A stretch of 64,000 nucleotides of DNA from Aureococcus anophagefferens (lineage: Eukaryota > Sar > Pelagophyceae > Pelagomonadales > Pelagomonadaceae). This document shows positions 1-8,378 of the stretch, one piece after another. The stretch spans positions 2,721 to 66,720 of the forward strand of contig NW_008705576.1 in the NCBI RefSeq assembly GCF_000186865.1, read 5' to 3'. Numbering within the stretch: the first letter of the stretch is position 1; each line of letters starts with the position of its first letter. Both the position numbers and the translations under genes were made by a program. A model generated the notes under the pieces. That model was given only the letters and a program-made list of their open reading frames with translations, had not been told where the DNA came from and searched no databases.

Positions 1-1149
1 CGTCGCTGTCGAAGTCGTCGAGGTCCTGGTCCCCGCCCTCGATGGCGACGAGCTCGCCGGCCGCCTCCTCGACGACGACCGCGGGCTCGTCCGACGCGTC
101 CGCGATGGCCGCGAGCGTCGCCGCGGCCGTCGGCGCGGGCGCCGGCTCGACGAGCGCCTGGAGCGTCGTCTCGAGGTACTGCGCCGCGCGCGAGAGCGGG
201 TCCGCCGCGGCCGGCGCGGCCTCCTCCGCCTCCGCCGCCGCCGCGGGCGGGAGCTCCGCGAAGACCTCCGCCGCGTCCGCGTCGCGCCCCGCCTTGGCCG
301 CGAACTTGTGCACGATGGCGGCGTCGGCGTCTCGCGCCTCGACGGCGAGGGCCGCGAGCTTGTCCGCGCACCTGTGTGGATTCCAAACCTTCAACCCGAC
401 TTCAATGTGCGCGTAATCGAACGATTTGGACCAGACTCTTTCGCTGTGCTTCGATAACTCGACGAGAGCAATCGATTCGTCCAAAAATCAGCCGAATCGA
501 CTTCGATTTGATTGAGATAGAGAGTTCTGAAGTTTGGTGGGGACCCCCCAAACCAGTGGTTGATTTCCACACAGCCGCGCACTTGCGCGCCTCCAGGGCC
601 TCGCGCCGCGCGTCGGCGGGCGTCTCCGCGTCCTTCGCGGCGCGGCGCCGCTCGTTGGCTTCGCCGCCGAACCATGCGGCGAGGTTGGCGGTAAGTCCGC
701 CCTCGCGCTTCGCCTCGGTCCAGAGCGCCGCGTACTCGGCGTCGCGCGCGGCCGCGGCCTTCTTCGGCGACCGGCGCCTGCGCGATAGGGGCGCGTCGGG
801 GAGCCGCCGCGGGCCCGGCGAGGATCTCTCGCGTCGCGGGGGACGGTCTCGGGTGTCAGAGAGTGGTTGTCCACATCATCAATTGTATCGGAGAGAAAGG
901 TTCACAATTCTTTTCGTCACGGACTCGTCGGGGCGCGGGCGTTTCGGACGCGGATCGCGCGCGGCGGCGACGCGGGCGTCTTTCGCCTCGACGGCGCGTC
1001 GGCGCGCCTGCGTCGATGCGCGATTCGAGGAAGGCGCTCGGAAGGTGGGTGATCGCGCGAGCGACGGCGGTCTCGGACAGCAATTGGATAGAGGTTTGTC
1101 GACATTCATGAAGTGTTCGGATTTGTTGGTTCGCGTGTTTCGTCGTCAT
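1..1149 (-). CDS. Hypothetical Ala/Arg-rich protein, 3 exons, 3' end outside window
   Basis: I do not recognise the family. The model is exon 1 1149-921, exon 2 847-583 and exon 3 371-1, continuing past the left edge. The ATG at 1149 begins MTTKHANQ. Intron 1 (920-848, 73 nt) is GT-AG and the phases match. Intron 2 (582-372) is a family B introner; its removal joins GCGCAA to GTGCGCGGACAAG, giving EARKCADKLAAL in frame. Exon 1 is basic and Arg-rich. Exons 2 and 3 encode an Ala/Glu-rich, probably helical protein (WTEAKREGG, LAALAVEARDADAAIVHKF) with an acidic tail (EGGDQDLDDFDSD) at the edge. The introner junction is well supported because it restores a target duplication. The 5' exon and intron 1 rest only on phase and splice-site fit. 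Confidence 0.5.
372..582 (-). mobile_element. Introner element, family B copy 1, acting as an intron
   Basis: This 211-bp intron interrupts the leftmost minus-strand gene. In gene sense the element runs from CTGTGTGGAAATCAACC to a CCACACAG end, so its ends are inverted repeats. It is flanked by an 8-bp direct duplication, GTGCGCGG. The duplicated target supplies the 5' GT and the element end supplies the 3' AG, so splicing restores the uninterrupted codons AAG TGC GCG GAC. Its core (TTCGGCTGATTTTTGGACGA) is shared with the family A introners. Confidence 0.88.
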
Positions 1150-1461
1150 CGACGCGGCGTTCGTCGCGCGTGAGTCGCGGACGCGGGCGACGCGCGGTGG
1201 CGAATCGGGGGCGTCCCCCATCTCGTTTCGACCCGTCGCGCGGCCGAGGCAACTACAAGCACTCGCCGCACCGCTTCAAATGCCCGAGGTGCCGTCGACG
1301 CGACAGTTCGCACGATGGATGAAACGCAACTCCTTTCGCGCGGCGGCGCCGGCCGAGCTCGCGAGGCGTCGTGCGAGGGCTCAGATGTGATCCAGTGCAT
1401 CATGAAGCTAAGGTCGAAGTTAAGGTCGTCACCTACGCGCACTAAAGCTACCGCAGAGCGA
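1150..1461. other. Intergenic, with a duplicated copy of a gene-start segment
   Basis: About 310 bp with no convincing gene. Positions 1289-1330 nearly duplicate 3249-3285: both hold GTGCCGTCGACG, then GTTCGCACG and ATGGATGAAACGCAA. At 3271 that ATG is the start of a long gene. At 1315 the same MDETQ start runs into a frame of low-complexity Arg/Leu-rich sequence that is the shadow of the minus-strand gene beyond 1462. I read 1289-1330 as a relic duplication, not an active start. Confidence 0.5.
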
Positions 1462-3198
1462 TTACATGCCCGCGAGCGGGTACTCGTCCGGGCCCCACCT
1501 CCGCTTCTTCGCCGCCGCCCGCGGCGCGGGCTGGGGCGCGCGGCGCTTCTTCGGCGCGCGCGTCTTCGGCGCGGGCTTCGGCTTGCGCGCGGGCGCCTTC
1601 GCGCCGCCGCCGCGGGGGGAAAGCTCCTTCCAGCGGTACTGCGCGTTCTTGTCGGCGTCCTCCTTCTGGTTCTTCTTCCCCTCGGCGTAGTCGCGCGCGG
1701 CCGCGCGCGCGGCGGCGCCCGTCGCGAAGGCCTCCGGCTGCGTGTTGTGGTTCGTCGCGTCGCCGCCGCGGGTGACGTACCACCAGATGAAGAAGACGAC
1801 GCGGCCGAGCGTCTTGATCTCGTAGTGGCTCGCCGAGTAGGGGCACAAGGTCCCGCGCTCGTGCGTCTTGCGCAGGACGATGGTGATGTCCGAGGGGCCC
1901 TGGACCGAGGGGAGGCGCGGGATGGTCTCCGCCTCGAGCTGCCGCTTCACGGCCGCCGACAAGGGCGGGATGCCCGCGAGGCAGTCCGAGTAGGACCCGG
2001 CGGGCCGCGGCTCGCCGACGCGCCGCTGCGTCCACGCGACGCAGACGGCGTAGCGGCAGCCGGTCCGCGCGACGGTGCCGCAGCTGCGGCGCTTCCACAG
2101 GATGCGGTTGCGGCACAGGGCGGCGTAGTGCCCGTGGCCCATGGCCTCGAGCCGCCGCGCGATCCAGGCCACGTCGGCGACTTTGATCGCCCGCACGTTG
2201 CCCTCGAGGAACTTGACGCCCGGGAGCAGGAACGTGGAGCGTCGCGCGGCCGACTTGGCCTCCTCGAAGGCCGCGACGTCGGCGTCCTCGCCCTCGGCGA
2301 CGGCCGTGAGGTAGATGTAGAAGAGCGTCCGCGGCGTGCGGAGGATGCCGTCGCAGATGTCGACCAACTTCGCGAAGCCCTCGTCGACCTCGCCGAAGAT
2401 CGACGCCGCGCTGCGGCCGGAGACGGCCATCGCGCCGAGGATGACCTGGGCGGCGACGCGGTCCTTCTCCGCCTGGTCCGCCGCCTCGCGCTCGGCCTTG
2501 GCCTCCTCGCGCGCGCGGTCCTTCGCCTCCTTCTCCGCCTCGCGCTCGGCCTTGGCCTCCTCGCGCGCGCGGGCCCGCTCCGCCTTGGCCTCGCGCTCCT
2601 CCTCGCGCGCGCGGGCCCGCTCCTCCTCGACCTCCTCGTGCGCCTCGCGGTGCTCCGCGTTGAGCGCGCGCACCGCGGCGCGGTGGTCCTGAGGCCCGAG
2701 GCCCTTCTTCAGGATGTCCACGAACGCGCCCACCCAGACCTTGTCGTAATTGTAGTTGCTGCACTGGTTCCGCAAGACGCCCTGGTCCATGCCCACGGCG
2801 GCGGCGATGGGGCGCCAGAAGTTGCATCGGTTCGGCAACTTCGCCCGCCCGCCCGGGAACGTCACACCGGCGCGGTACAATTCCTCGAAAAGCGTCTCCG
2901 TCTGGGCCTGCGTCAGGATAGTGCCCGTGTCCAGCTTCGGCGCGTCCGGCACGTGTGCGGCGATGAAGTTTCTGACTTGTCGTACGGAGCGCGTGCCAAT
3001 GAGCTCGCTGAGCTTTGGGTTGCGACGGTCGTCATCCTTGAGACGTTCGTAATTCGCCCAAAACGTCGCTTTCTCGGCCGCGTTCCAAGTGCCCGTGTTG
3101 TCCTCGCCGGGCCCGCCGGCTTGGGTGCGGCATCGGCAGCGCCGGCGCCACGCGCGCCGGCTGGATAATTTGTGCGCGCGCAGCGAGTCGGCGCCCAC
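1462..3198 (-). CDS. SANT/Myb-like coiled-coil protein
   Basis: An open frame of 578 residues. After a basic leader, residues ~36-85 look like a SANT/Myb-type helical domain: a Trp-containing first helix (GTWNAAEKATFWANYERL) and a later RSVRQVRNFIAAH helix, as in three-helix chromatin or DNA-binding domains. A second segment (~130-165) carries NRCNFWRPIAAAVGMDQGV. Residues ~175-245 are a strongly charged Glu/Arg/Ala coiled coil. A Cys/Trp-containing globular part follows, and the tail is Lys/Arg/Pro-rich (PARKPKPAPKTRAPKKRR), likely a nuclear localisation signal. A nuclear role is inferred. The ATG at 3198 is the first in frame; the leader up to ~residue 30 is poor in character and a start or exon boundary could lie elsewhere. 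The paired gene on the other strand starts at 3271. Confidence 0.6.
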   Translation of the reverse strand: MGADSLRAHKLSSRRAWRRRCRCRTQAGGPGEDNTGTWNAAEKATFWANYERLKDDDRRNPKLSELIGTRSVRQVRNFIAAHVPDAPKLDTGTILTQAQTETLFEELYRAGVTFPGGRAKLPNRCNFWRPIAAAVGMDQGVLRNQCSNYNYDKVWVGAFVDILKKGLGPQDHRAAVRALNAEHREAHEEVEEERARAREEEREAKAERARAREEAKAEREAEKEAKDRAREEAKAEREAADQAEKDRVAAQVILGAMAVSGRSAASIFGEVDEGFAKLVDICDGILRTPRTLFYIYLTAVAEGEDADVAAFEEAKSAARRSTFLLPGVKFLEGNVRAIKVADVAWIARRLEAMGHGHYAALCRNRILWKRRSCGTVARTGCRYAVCVAWTQRRVGEPRPAGSYSDCLAGIPPLSAAVKRQLEAETIPRLPSVQGPSDITIVLRKTHERGTLCPYSASHYEIKTLGRVVFFIWWYVTRGGDATNHNTQPEAFATGAAARAAARDYAEGKKNQKEDADKNAQYRWKELSPRGGGAKAPARKPKPAPKTRAPKKRRAPQPAPRAAAKKRRWGPDEYPLAGM

Positions 3199-3200
3199 CT

Positions 3201-3270
3201 TCTCTCTCTCTTCTCTCTCTCTCTCTCTCTCTCTTCAACCAGCCCAAAGTGCCGTCGACGGGTTCGCACG
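3201..3270. promoter_or_regulatory. CT-rich tract between divergent genes
   Basis: The 72 bases between the minus-strand ATG (3198) and the plus-strand ATG (3271) begin with a (CT)n run ending near 3235, then CAACCAG and the GTGCCGTCGACG segment that is duplicated near 1289. A shared bidirectional core promoter is likely from spacing. The pyrimidine run followed by CAG could instead be the 3' end of a 5'-UTR intron. No TATA box is visible. Confidence 0.4.
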
Positions 3271-4929
3271 ATGGATGAAACGCAAGACGACGACGAGCAG
3301 CAGCCCCCAGCGACGCTGGAGTCCATGACGGCCGAGACGCTGGACACGCTGGCGCGGCGGCGCGTGGCCTTCGCCGAGGAGGACTCGAGCGCGTCGGAGG
3401 CGGAGTCCTCCGCGTCGTCGTCCGCGGTCGCAGCTCCGCGGCTGCTGCGCGCGGCGAGACCGCCCCATCGCGAGCGCTCCGTCTTCGACGACGAATATTC
3501 CGCCAAGGCCGAGTACTGGCAGCGGCACGACGCGCGCGAGCGGCTCGTCAAGCTCGAGTCGCGCAAAGTCGCCGCGCCGACGTTCGGCGAGGCGCGCGGC
3601 CCGCGGTTCCGCCAGCCCACCGCGAAAGCCGGAGAACACCGGCGCGCGTACGGCGTCGGCGCCTGGCTCTCGGAGTGCCGCGCCGTGCGGGCGCGCCAGG
3701 CGCGGCGCGCCGAGGCGCGCGCGCGGGAGTCGCACCTCGTCGCCGTGGGCTTCTACCAGCGCTTGGTGTTGCGGCGCTGGCGAAACGTCGCGAAGACGAC
3801 GAAGGTCTGGCGGCGCCTGCTCTACCGCTGCGGCGTCGGCAAGGGCTGGAAGGCCTGGCGCGACTGGCTCCAGAGCATGCGGCAACTGGAGGCGCTCGGC
3901 GCTCGCGTCGCGTACCTGCTCCGGCGCTGGTTCCCCGCGGGCCGCGCGTTCGAAGCGTGGCGGCGCGCCGCGGCCTTCCTCGCCAAGGCCGCGTTCCTGC
4001 GCGGCGTCGTCGCGCGCTGTTTGAATCGCGCCCTGGGCGCCGCCTTCAACCGCTGGCGCGCGGCGCTCGACGAGCTGCGGAAGCTCGGGAAACGGCTGGA
4101 GAAGGTCGCGAGGACGTGGCACCGCGCGTCGACCCTGGGCGCCTACTGGTGGGCCTGGCAGCGGCGGACGCTCCTCGCGGCCTTCCTCGAACGCGCGCTG
4201 AAGCGGTGGACGCGGGGCGCCCTCGCGCGGGGCTGGGAGGCCTGGCGCCTCGTGAAGAAGCAGGCCGTCGAAGACGACCTGAAGGCGAGCGACGCGACGA
4301 ACGACGTCCTGAACGCGCTGTTCGAGGGCGCGCGCGCGCGCTGCCTGCGGCGCGCCTGGGCGTCCTGGCGCCTGCTGCCGGCGCCCCCGGAGGCGCCGGC
4401 GGCGCCGAGCCCGCGCGGCCGGCCCCGGCGCCAGCGCGCGGACCCGCGGCGCGGCCGCTGCGGCCACTGCAAGTGCGTCTACGAGGTCTCCGCGGGCGGC
4501 CACTGCGCCTGCTCCCGGGGCGACCACCTGCGCTGGCGCGTCGCGGCGCTGCGCAAGAACGTCGACGCGTCGCTCAACGCCGGCGACGCGGCCCTGCCGC
4601 CGCCGAAGCGCCACACGGAGCGGCCGCCGCGGCCCGCGGCCGCGCACGCGGCGCCCGCGGGCCGCTTCCACGGGACCCTCGACACGGCGGCGGCGGACCC
4701 GCAGCGCCGCTGGGACGAGGCGCGCGCGGCGGCCCGGGCCGCGGCGGCGGCCAAGGAGAACGCGGCGACGGCGCGCGCGCGGTCCCGCCGCGGGCCGCCG
4801 CGCCCCGACGACGACCTCCGCCTCATGCGCACGCCCACGGTCGCGCGCATGAGCGTCGACGCGCTCTACGGCGGCGGCGCGCGGCCGCGGCGGGCCCGCA
4901 CCGCGGCCCACTCGTTCTCGCGCTGGTAA
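3271..4929 (+). CDS. Sfi1-like Trp-repeat protein
   Basis: 552 residues from the ATG at 3271 (MDETQDDDEQQ). After an acidic Ser-rich N-terminus, residues ~165-370 hold at least seven units of the form aromatic-x2-W-R/K: RWRNVAK, WKAWRDWL, FEAWRRAA, FNRWRAAL, WWAWQRR, WEAWRLV, WASWRLL. Spacing is about 22-35 residues with Ala/Leu/Arg between. That pattern is typical of Sfi1-type repeats, long single helices that bind centrin in centrosomes and basal bodies; the role here is inferred. A Cys/His cluster (CGHCKCVYEVSAGGHCAC, ~res 395-412) may bind metal. The C-terminus ends THSFSRW-like, and its last codons are tandemly duplicated downstream. Confidence 0.72.
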   Translation: MDETQDDDEQQPPATLESMTAETLDTLARRRVAFAEEDSSASEAESSASSSAVAAPRLLRAARPPHRERSVFDDEYSAKAEYWQRHDARERLVKLESRKVAAPTFGEARGPRFRQPTAKAGEHRRAYGVGAWLSECRAVRARQARRAEARARESHLVAVGFYQRLVLRRWRNVAKTTKVWRRLLYRCGVGKGWKAWRDWLQSMRQLEALGARVAYLLRRWFPAGRAFEAWRRAAAFLAKAAFLRGVVARCLNRALGAAFNRWRAALDELRKLGKRLEKVARTWHRASTLGAYWWAWQRRTLLAAFLERALKRWTRGALARGWEAWRLVKKQAVEDDLKASDATNDVLNALFEGARARCLRRAWASWRLLPAPPEAPAAPSPRGRPRRQRADPRRGRCGHCKCVYEVSAGGHCACSRGDHLRWRVAALRKNVDASLNAGDAALPPPKRHTERPPRPAAAHAAPAGRFHGTLDTAAADPQRRWDEARAAARAAAAAKENAATARARSRRGPPRPDDDLRLMRTPTVARMSVDALYGGGARPRRARTAAHSFSRW

Positions 4930-5053
4930 AAAGTCGGGTACATCGCTTCAACGGTGCGATTCTTCCGGACACCGCGACCCACTCGTTCTCGCGCTGGTAA
5001 AAAGCCACTAAAAAGTCGGGTACATCGCTTCAACTACGCGATTCTTCCGGACG
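4907..5053 (+). repeat. Tandem duplication of the gene's 3' end
   Basis: The stretch CCACTCGTTCTCGCGCTGG plus the stop codon and AAAAG (from 4907) recurs about 71 bp later. The following AAGTCGGGTACATCGCTTCAA...GCGATTCTTCCGGAC block also occurs twice. Only the first copy is in the gene's reading frame; the second lies in the 3' flank. Confidence 0.8.
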
Positions 5054-5129
5054 TTTCCGCCGACATTTACCCCGGCAACTCTCCAGCCTCTCGATATGGA
5101 AGCCGCAGCCCGCACCTCATAAGCTCTCC

Positions 5130-8100
5130 ATGGAGGCGGCCGACACCCCGCCCGACGCCGCGGCGGCCGGTCGCGGTGGCGAGGACCACAAGGAGTGCGA
5201 CGAGGAGGCGGACCTCGAGGTCGAGCACGCGGAGCACCGCGCCGTCGTCACCGTCGAGGCGGTATGGGCGGACTACGAGTCGCCGGCCATGGTCGCCGCG
5301 GGCACGGCGTACCACACGCTCTGCGACGCCAGGGGCGACGTGAGCGGCGTGGCCGTGCGGCGGTGGGTCGACGACACGTACCGCGGCGTGCCCAAGCCCC
5401 TGCTCCGGCGCGCGTGGGAGGCCGCCGACGGCGGCCGCAAGGGGCGGCTCACGGAGGGCGAGTTCCTCGTCTTCGCCGGCGAGCTCGAGCGCCTGCGGCG
5501 CGCCGACGCCGCGGGCGCGCCGGCGGACGACGCGTCGACGAAGGTCGCGGCCGCCGCGGCCGTCGGCGCTGTCGTCGCGGGCCCGCCCGGCGCGGCGGTC
5601 TTCGGCGGCGTCGTCGCGGGCTACGAGTGGCTCGGGCGGCGCGTGTCGAGCGCGACGGCCGCCGCGGGGCAGGCGGCCGTGGCGACGGGCGTGGCCGGCA
5701 TGCTCGTCGCGGGGCCGCCGGGCGCCGTCGCGGGCGCGCTCGTCGGCGCGGGCGGCCGCGGCGCCGCGGGCGCGTCCTACGTCGGCGACCCGCGGCGCTG
5801 GGCCGACTACGAGGCCCTCGCGGACCGGGGCGACCTCGAGCGGCGCCACGGCTTCGGGTCGCACAAGACGACGGGCGGCGTCGTCCGGAGCGACGCGCTT
5901 CCGTTCGTCGCCGGCGAGCAGGTGGAGCTCGCCGTGCAGGAGAGCGAGGCCGAGTGGGTGTCGCACCGCGACAAAGTCACGGGGCCCGCCCTGGCCAAGT
6001 TCCTAGGCCTGCCCGCGGGCGACGACCACCCGCCGCTCCGCGTCGCGCTCTGCGGCTCCGGCGGCGGCTTCCGAGCGGCGACGGCGTTCCTCGGCCTGCT
6101 GGCGGAGGCCGAGGCCTGCGGCCTGCTGGACTGCGCGACCTACGTGTCCGGCGTCTCCGGGAGCTGCTGGAGCCTCGCGGCGCTCTACGCGGAGGACTGC
6201 GACAGGACCGCGCGGCCGCCGTCGCCGTCGACGTTCGCGCCGCTGTTCCGCGACCGCCTGCGCCGGGACGTGCGCGAGCCGCGGAGCTCCTGGCTGCCCG
6301 GGGGCTTTCTGAGCGGCGGGCGCAAGGACGCGTCGACCTTCGTCTACGAGCGCTTCGCCGCGCGCGCGCGCGACGGGCAGCGCGTCGGCGTCGCGGACGT
6401 CTGGGGCGCGCACCTCGCGGCGACGCTCCTCCAGTCGCGGCTCCGCTTCGGCGGCTTCGGCCTCGCGGCGCTGCGCGCGCGGGTCTCCGGCGGCGACGCG
6501 CCCCTGCCCGTCTTCACGGCCGTGGAGCCGCTGCGGCACGGGCCCGCGTGGTCCGAGGCGACGTCGTGCGAGCGGTGCGGCGCGGCCTTCGGCCTCGTGC
6601 TCGGGGCGTCGCGGCACCACTGCCGGAGCTGCGGCAGCTCCGTCTGCGACCGCTGCTGCCCGGGCTTCGGGGCGCGGACCCTCGACGACGCGCTGAGGCG
6701 CCTCCGGTCGCTCGACGTCGACGACGACGCGCTCCGGGGCGCCGCGTGGACGAGGCCCGCGGGCGCGTTCCCGCGGCGCTGCGGCGTCTGCGTGGCCAAG
6801 GGCGTCGCCGCGCCGGAGGAGCGCACGGCCTGGCGCTGGTGGGCGCTGACGCCCCTGGACTGCGCGCCCGTCGAGCGGCCGCGGCCCGGCGGCGGGCCGC
6901 CGCGGCGCGTCGACGCGACGACCTTCGGGCGCGCGCCCGGCGAGGCGCCCAACGGCTGCCTCGGCGGCGAGCCCCTCGGGGCGCTGCTCGGCGTCTTCGG
7001 GTCCGCGTTCTGCGCGACGGTCGAGCGGTTCACGGGCGGCGGCGCGTTCCGGGAGAACGGCGTCCGCGCGGCGGTCGCGCGGGCCATCGCGGACCCGAAG
7101 AGCGGCGACCCGGGGAAGAGCCTGCTGAAGATGGCGACCTTCAAGGACCCCTTCGAGCCGGACCGGGACCTGGAGCTGGCGGACGCGGGCTTCTCCCACA
7201 ACTACCCCTTCGACCCGTTATTGGCGCGCGACGTCGACGTCATCATCTCGCTGGACGCGTCGTGCCACCGCCTCGAGGCGACGTCGCTCCTGGACCGGCC
7301 GGGGGCGGCGACGCGGCTCGACGCCGCGGCCGTCGCCGGCGAGCTCAAGCGGTCGAAGCTGAGCGCGGCGCGCGTCTTCGGGAACGCGCCCGGCGGCCGG
7401 ACGCTGCCGCCCGTCGACGTGCGGTCCTACGTGTCCCAGCCCGTGAGCTTCCACCGCGACCTCTTCGGCGACGGGCCGCTGCTCGTGTCCATGCACCTGG
7501 GGAAGCTCGACGAGTCGGACGCGTTCTGTCCAGGGCAGGAAATTCCCAACTACAAAGGCTCCTCTCTCGGCCGTTTTCCACTCGTTTCGGCTGACTTTTT
7601 GGACAGCGATCATCCCTCGGAGCGCTCTCGAAGCGTGGATGTTTTTTTCAAGGAACGCGCGCGCGCGGAACACTCACGTTGAATCACCCTTTTCCTGCCC
7701 AGGTTCTGCCCGCTGAAGAACGCGCACGCCGGCGGCTTCTGCGCGAATTCCACGGCGTCCTACGAGCCCGGCGACTTCGACCGCCTCGCCGACTTCGCGC
7801 GGCGGCGGCTCCGGGCGGCGCTGCCGGCGATCCGGAAGCACGTGGGCGAGCACCTCAGGCACAAGCCCGTGTGGAAACCAACCACTGGTTTGGGTGGTCC
7901 TGACCAAACTTGAGAATTCTCTAGCTCGGTCACATCGAAGTCGATTCGGCTGATTTTTGGACGAATCGATTGCCCTTGTCGAGCTCTCGAAGCACAGGAG
8001 AAAGTCTCGCGTCGAAACTGTCGCATACGCTCGCATTGAAGTCGAGTTGAAGATGTGATTCGGCACCAGGCACAAGCGGGACCGCGGCCTCGCGGACGCG

Positions 8101-8307
8101 ATCCGGCGGCGGAGCGCCGAGGAGCCGCACTCGCCCATCGAGACGAAGCCCAAGCAGCGGCGGCCGTCGACGCACCGCGACCTCTCCACGGACGCGGACG
8201 CCGGCCGCGCGGACGCACCGGGCGCGCCCGCGTCGCCGACGTCGCCCGACGACTTCGACCTCATCGACTTCGTCGGCGACCACCGGCGCGACCGGGACTT
8301 CGCGTAA
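5130..8307 (+). CDS. Cytosolic phospholipase A2-like protein with FYVE-type finger
   Basis: Exons 5130-7522, 7703-7858 and 8070-8307 give 928 residues; the alternative GT site at 7869 gives 929. Residues ~60-125 resemble an EF/EH-hand (WEAADGGRKGRLTEGEFLVF). Gly/Ala-rich hydrophobic stretches follow (~130-220). The PLA2 catalytic domain has all key motifs: the GSGGGFR oxyanion/Arg motif (~308), the Ser elbow GVSGS (~340) and the Asp motif DAGFSHNYP (~684; canonical DGG is DAG here). Between the Ser and Asp motifs sits a FYVE-like zinc finger (CERCGAAF...SRHHCRSCG...CDRCC, ~479-511), which in other proteins binds PI3P on endosomes. Expected reaction: hydrolysis of membrane phospholipid to lysolipid and fatty acid. 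Both introns are introners and removal keeps frame. The tail is acidic (SPDDFDLIDFVGDHRRDRDFA). Confidence 0.85.
7523..7702 (+). mobile_element. Introner element, family A, sense copy, GT-AG intron
   Basis: A 180-bp intron in the cPLA2-like gene. The element begins GGGCAGGAAATTCCC at 7533 and ends TTTCCTGCCCAG at 7702. The flank GTTCTGTCC upstream is repeated as GTTCTGCCC downstream, with one mismatch. Splicing from the duplicated GT to the element AG gives DESDAFCPLKNAHAGG in frame. This copy lacks the usual AGAGAGCG segment next to its left end and is the shortest complete copy here. Confidence 0.92.
7859..8069 (+). mobile_element. Introner element, family B copy 2, GC-AG or shifted GT-AG intron
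   Basis: The element starts CCGTGTGGAAACCAACCAC and ends GATTCGGCACCAG, flanked by the duplication GCACAAGC. Two in-frame splicing solutions exist. One is GC-AG, 7859-8069, an exact excision giving LRHKRDRG. The other uses the element's own GTGTGG with the AG of the downstream target copy, 7869-8076, giving LRHKPRDRG. The right end has drifted from the CCACACAG seen in copy 1. Confidence 0.87.
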
Positions 8308-8378
8308 CGTCGACGAGGGTCGGGGGTCGTTAGTCGGACGGAACTGGGGGGGGGTCTCTTGGGGGCTCGCGCGGTGAC

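Noticed and set aside
863..1111. Several small plus-strand ORFs between 860 and 1320
   Set aside because: They are Arg/Ser-rich, overlap the proposed minus-strand exons, and have no domain or splice support.
7523..7702. Reading introners as protein-coding tails (for example KESEIPNFKGSYLGRF)
   Set aside because: The same peptide appears at the end of many unrelated frames because it is the element's own sequence; target duplications show it is spliced out.
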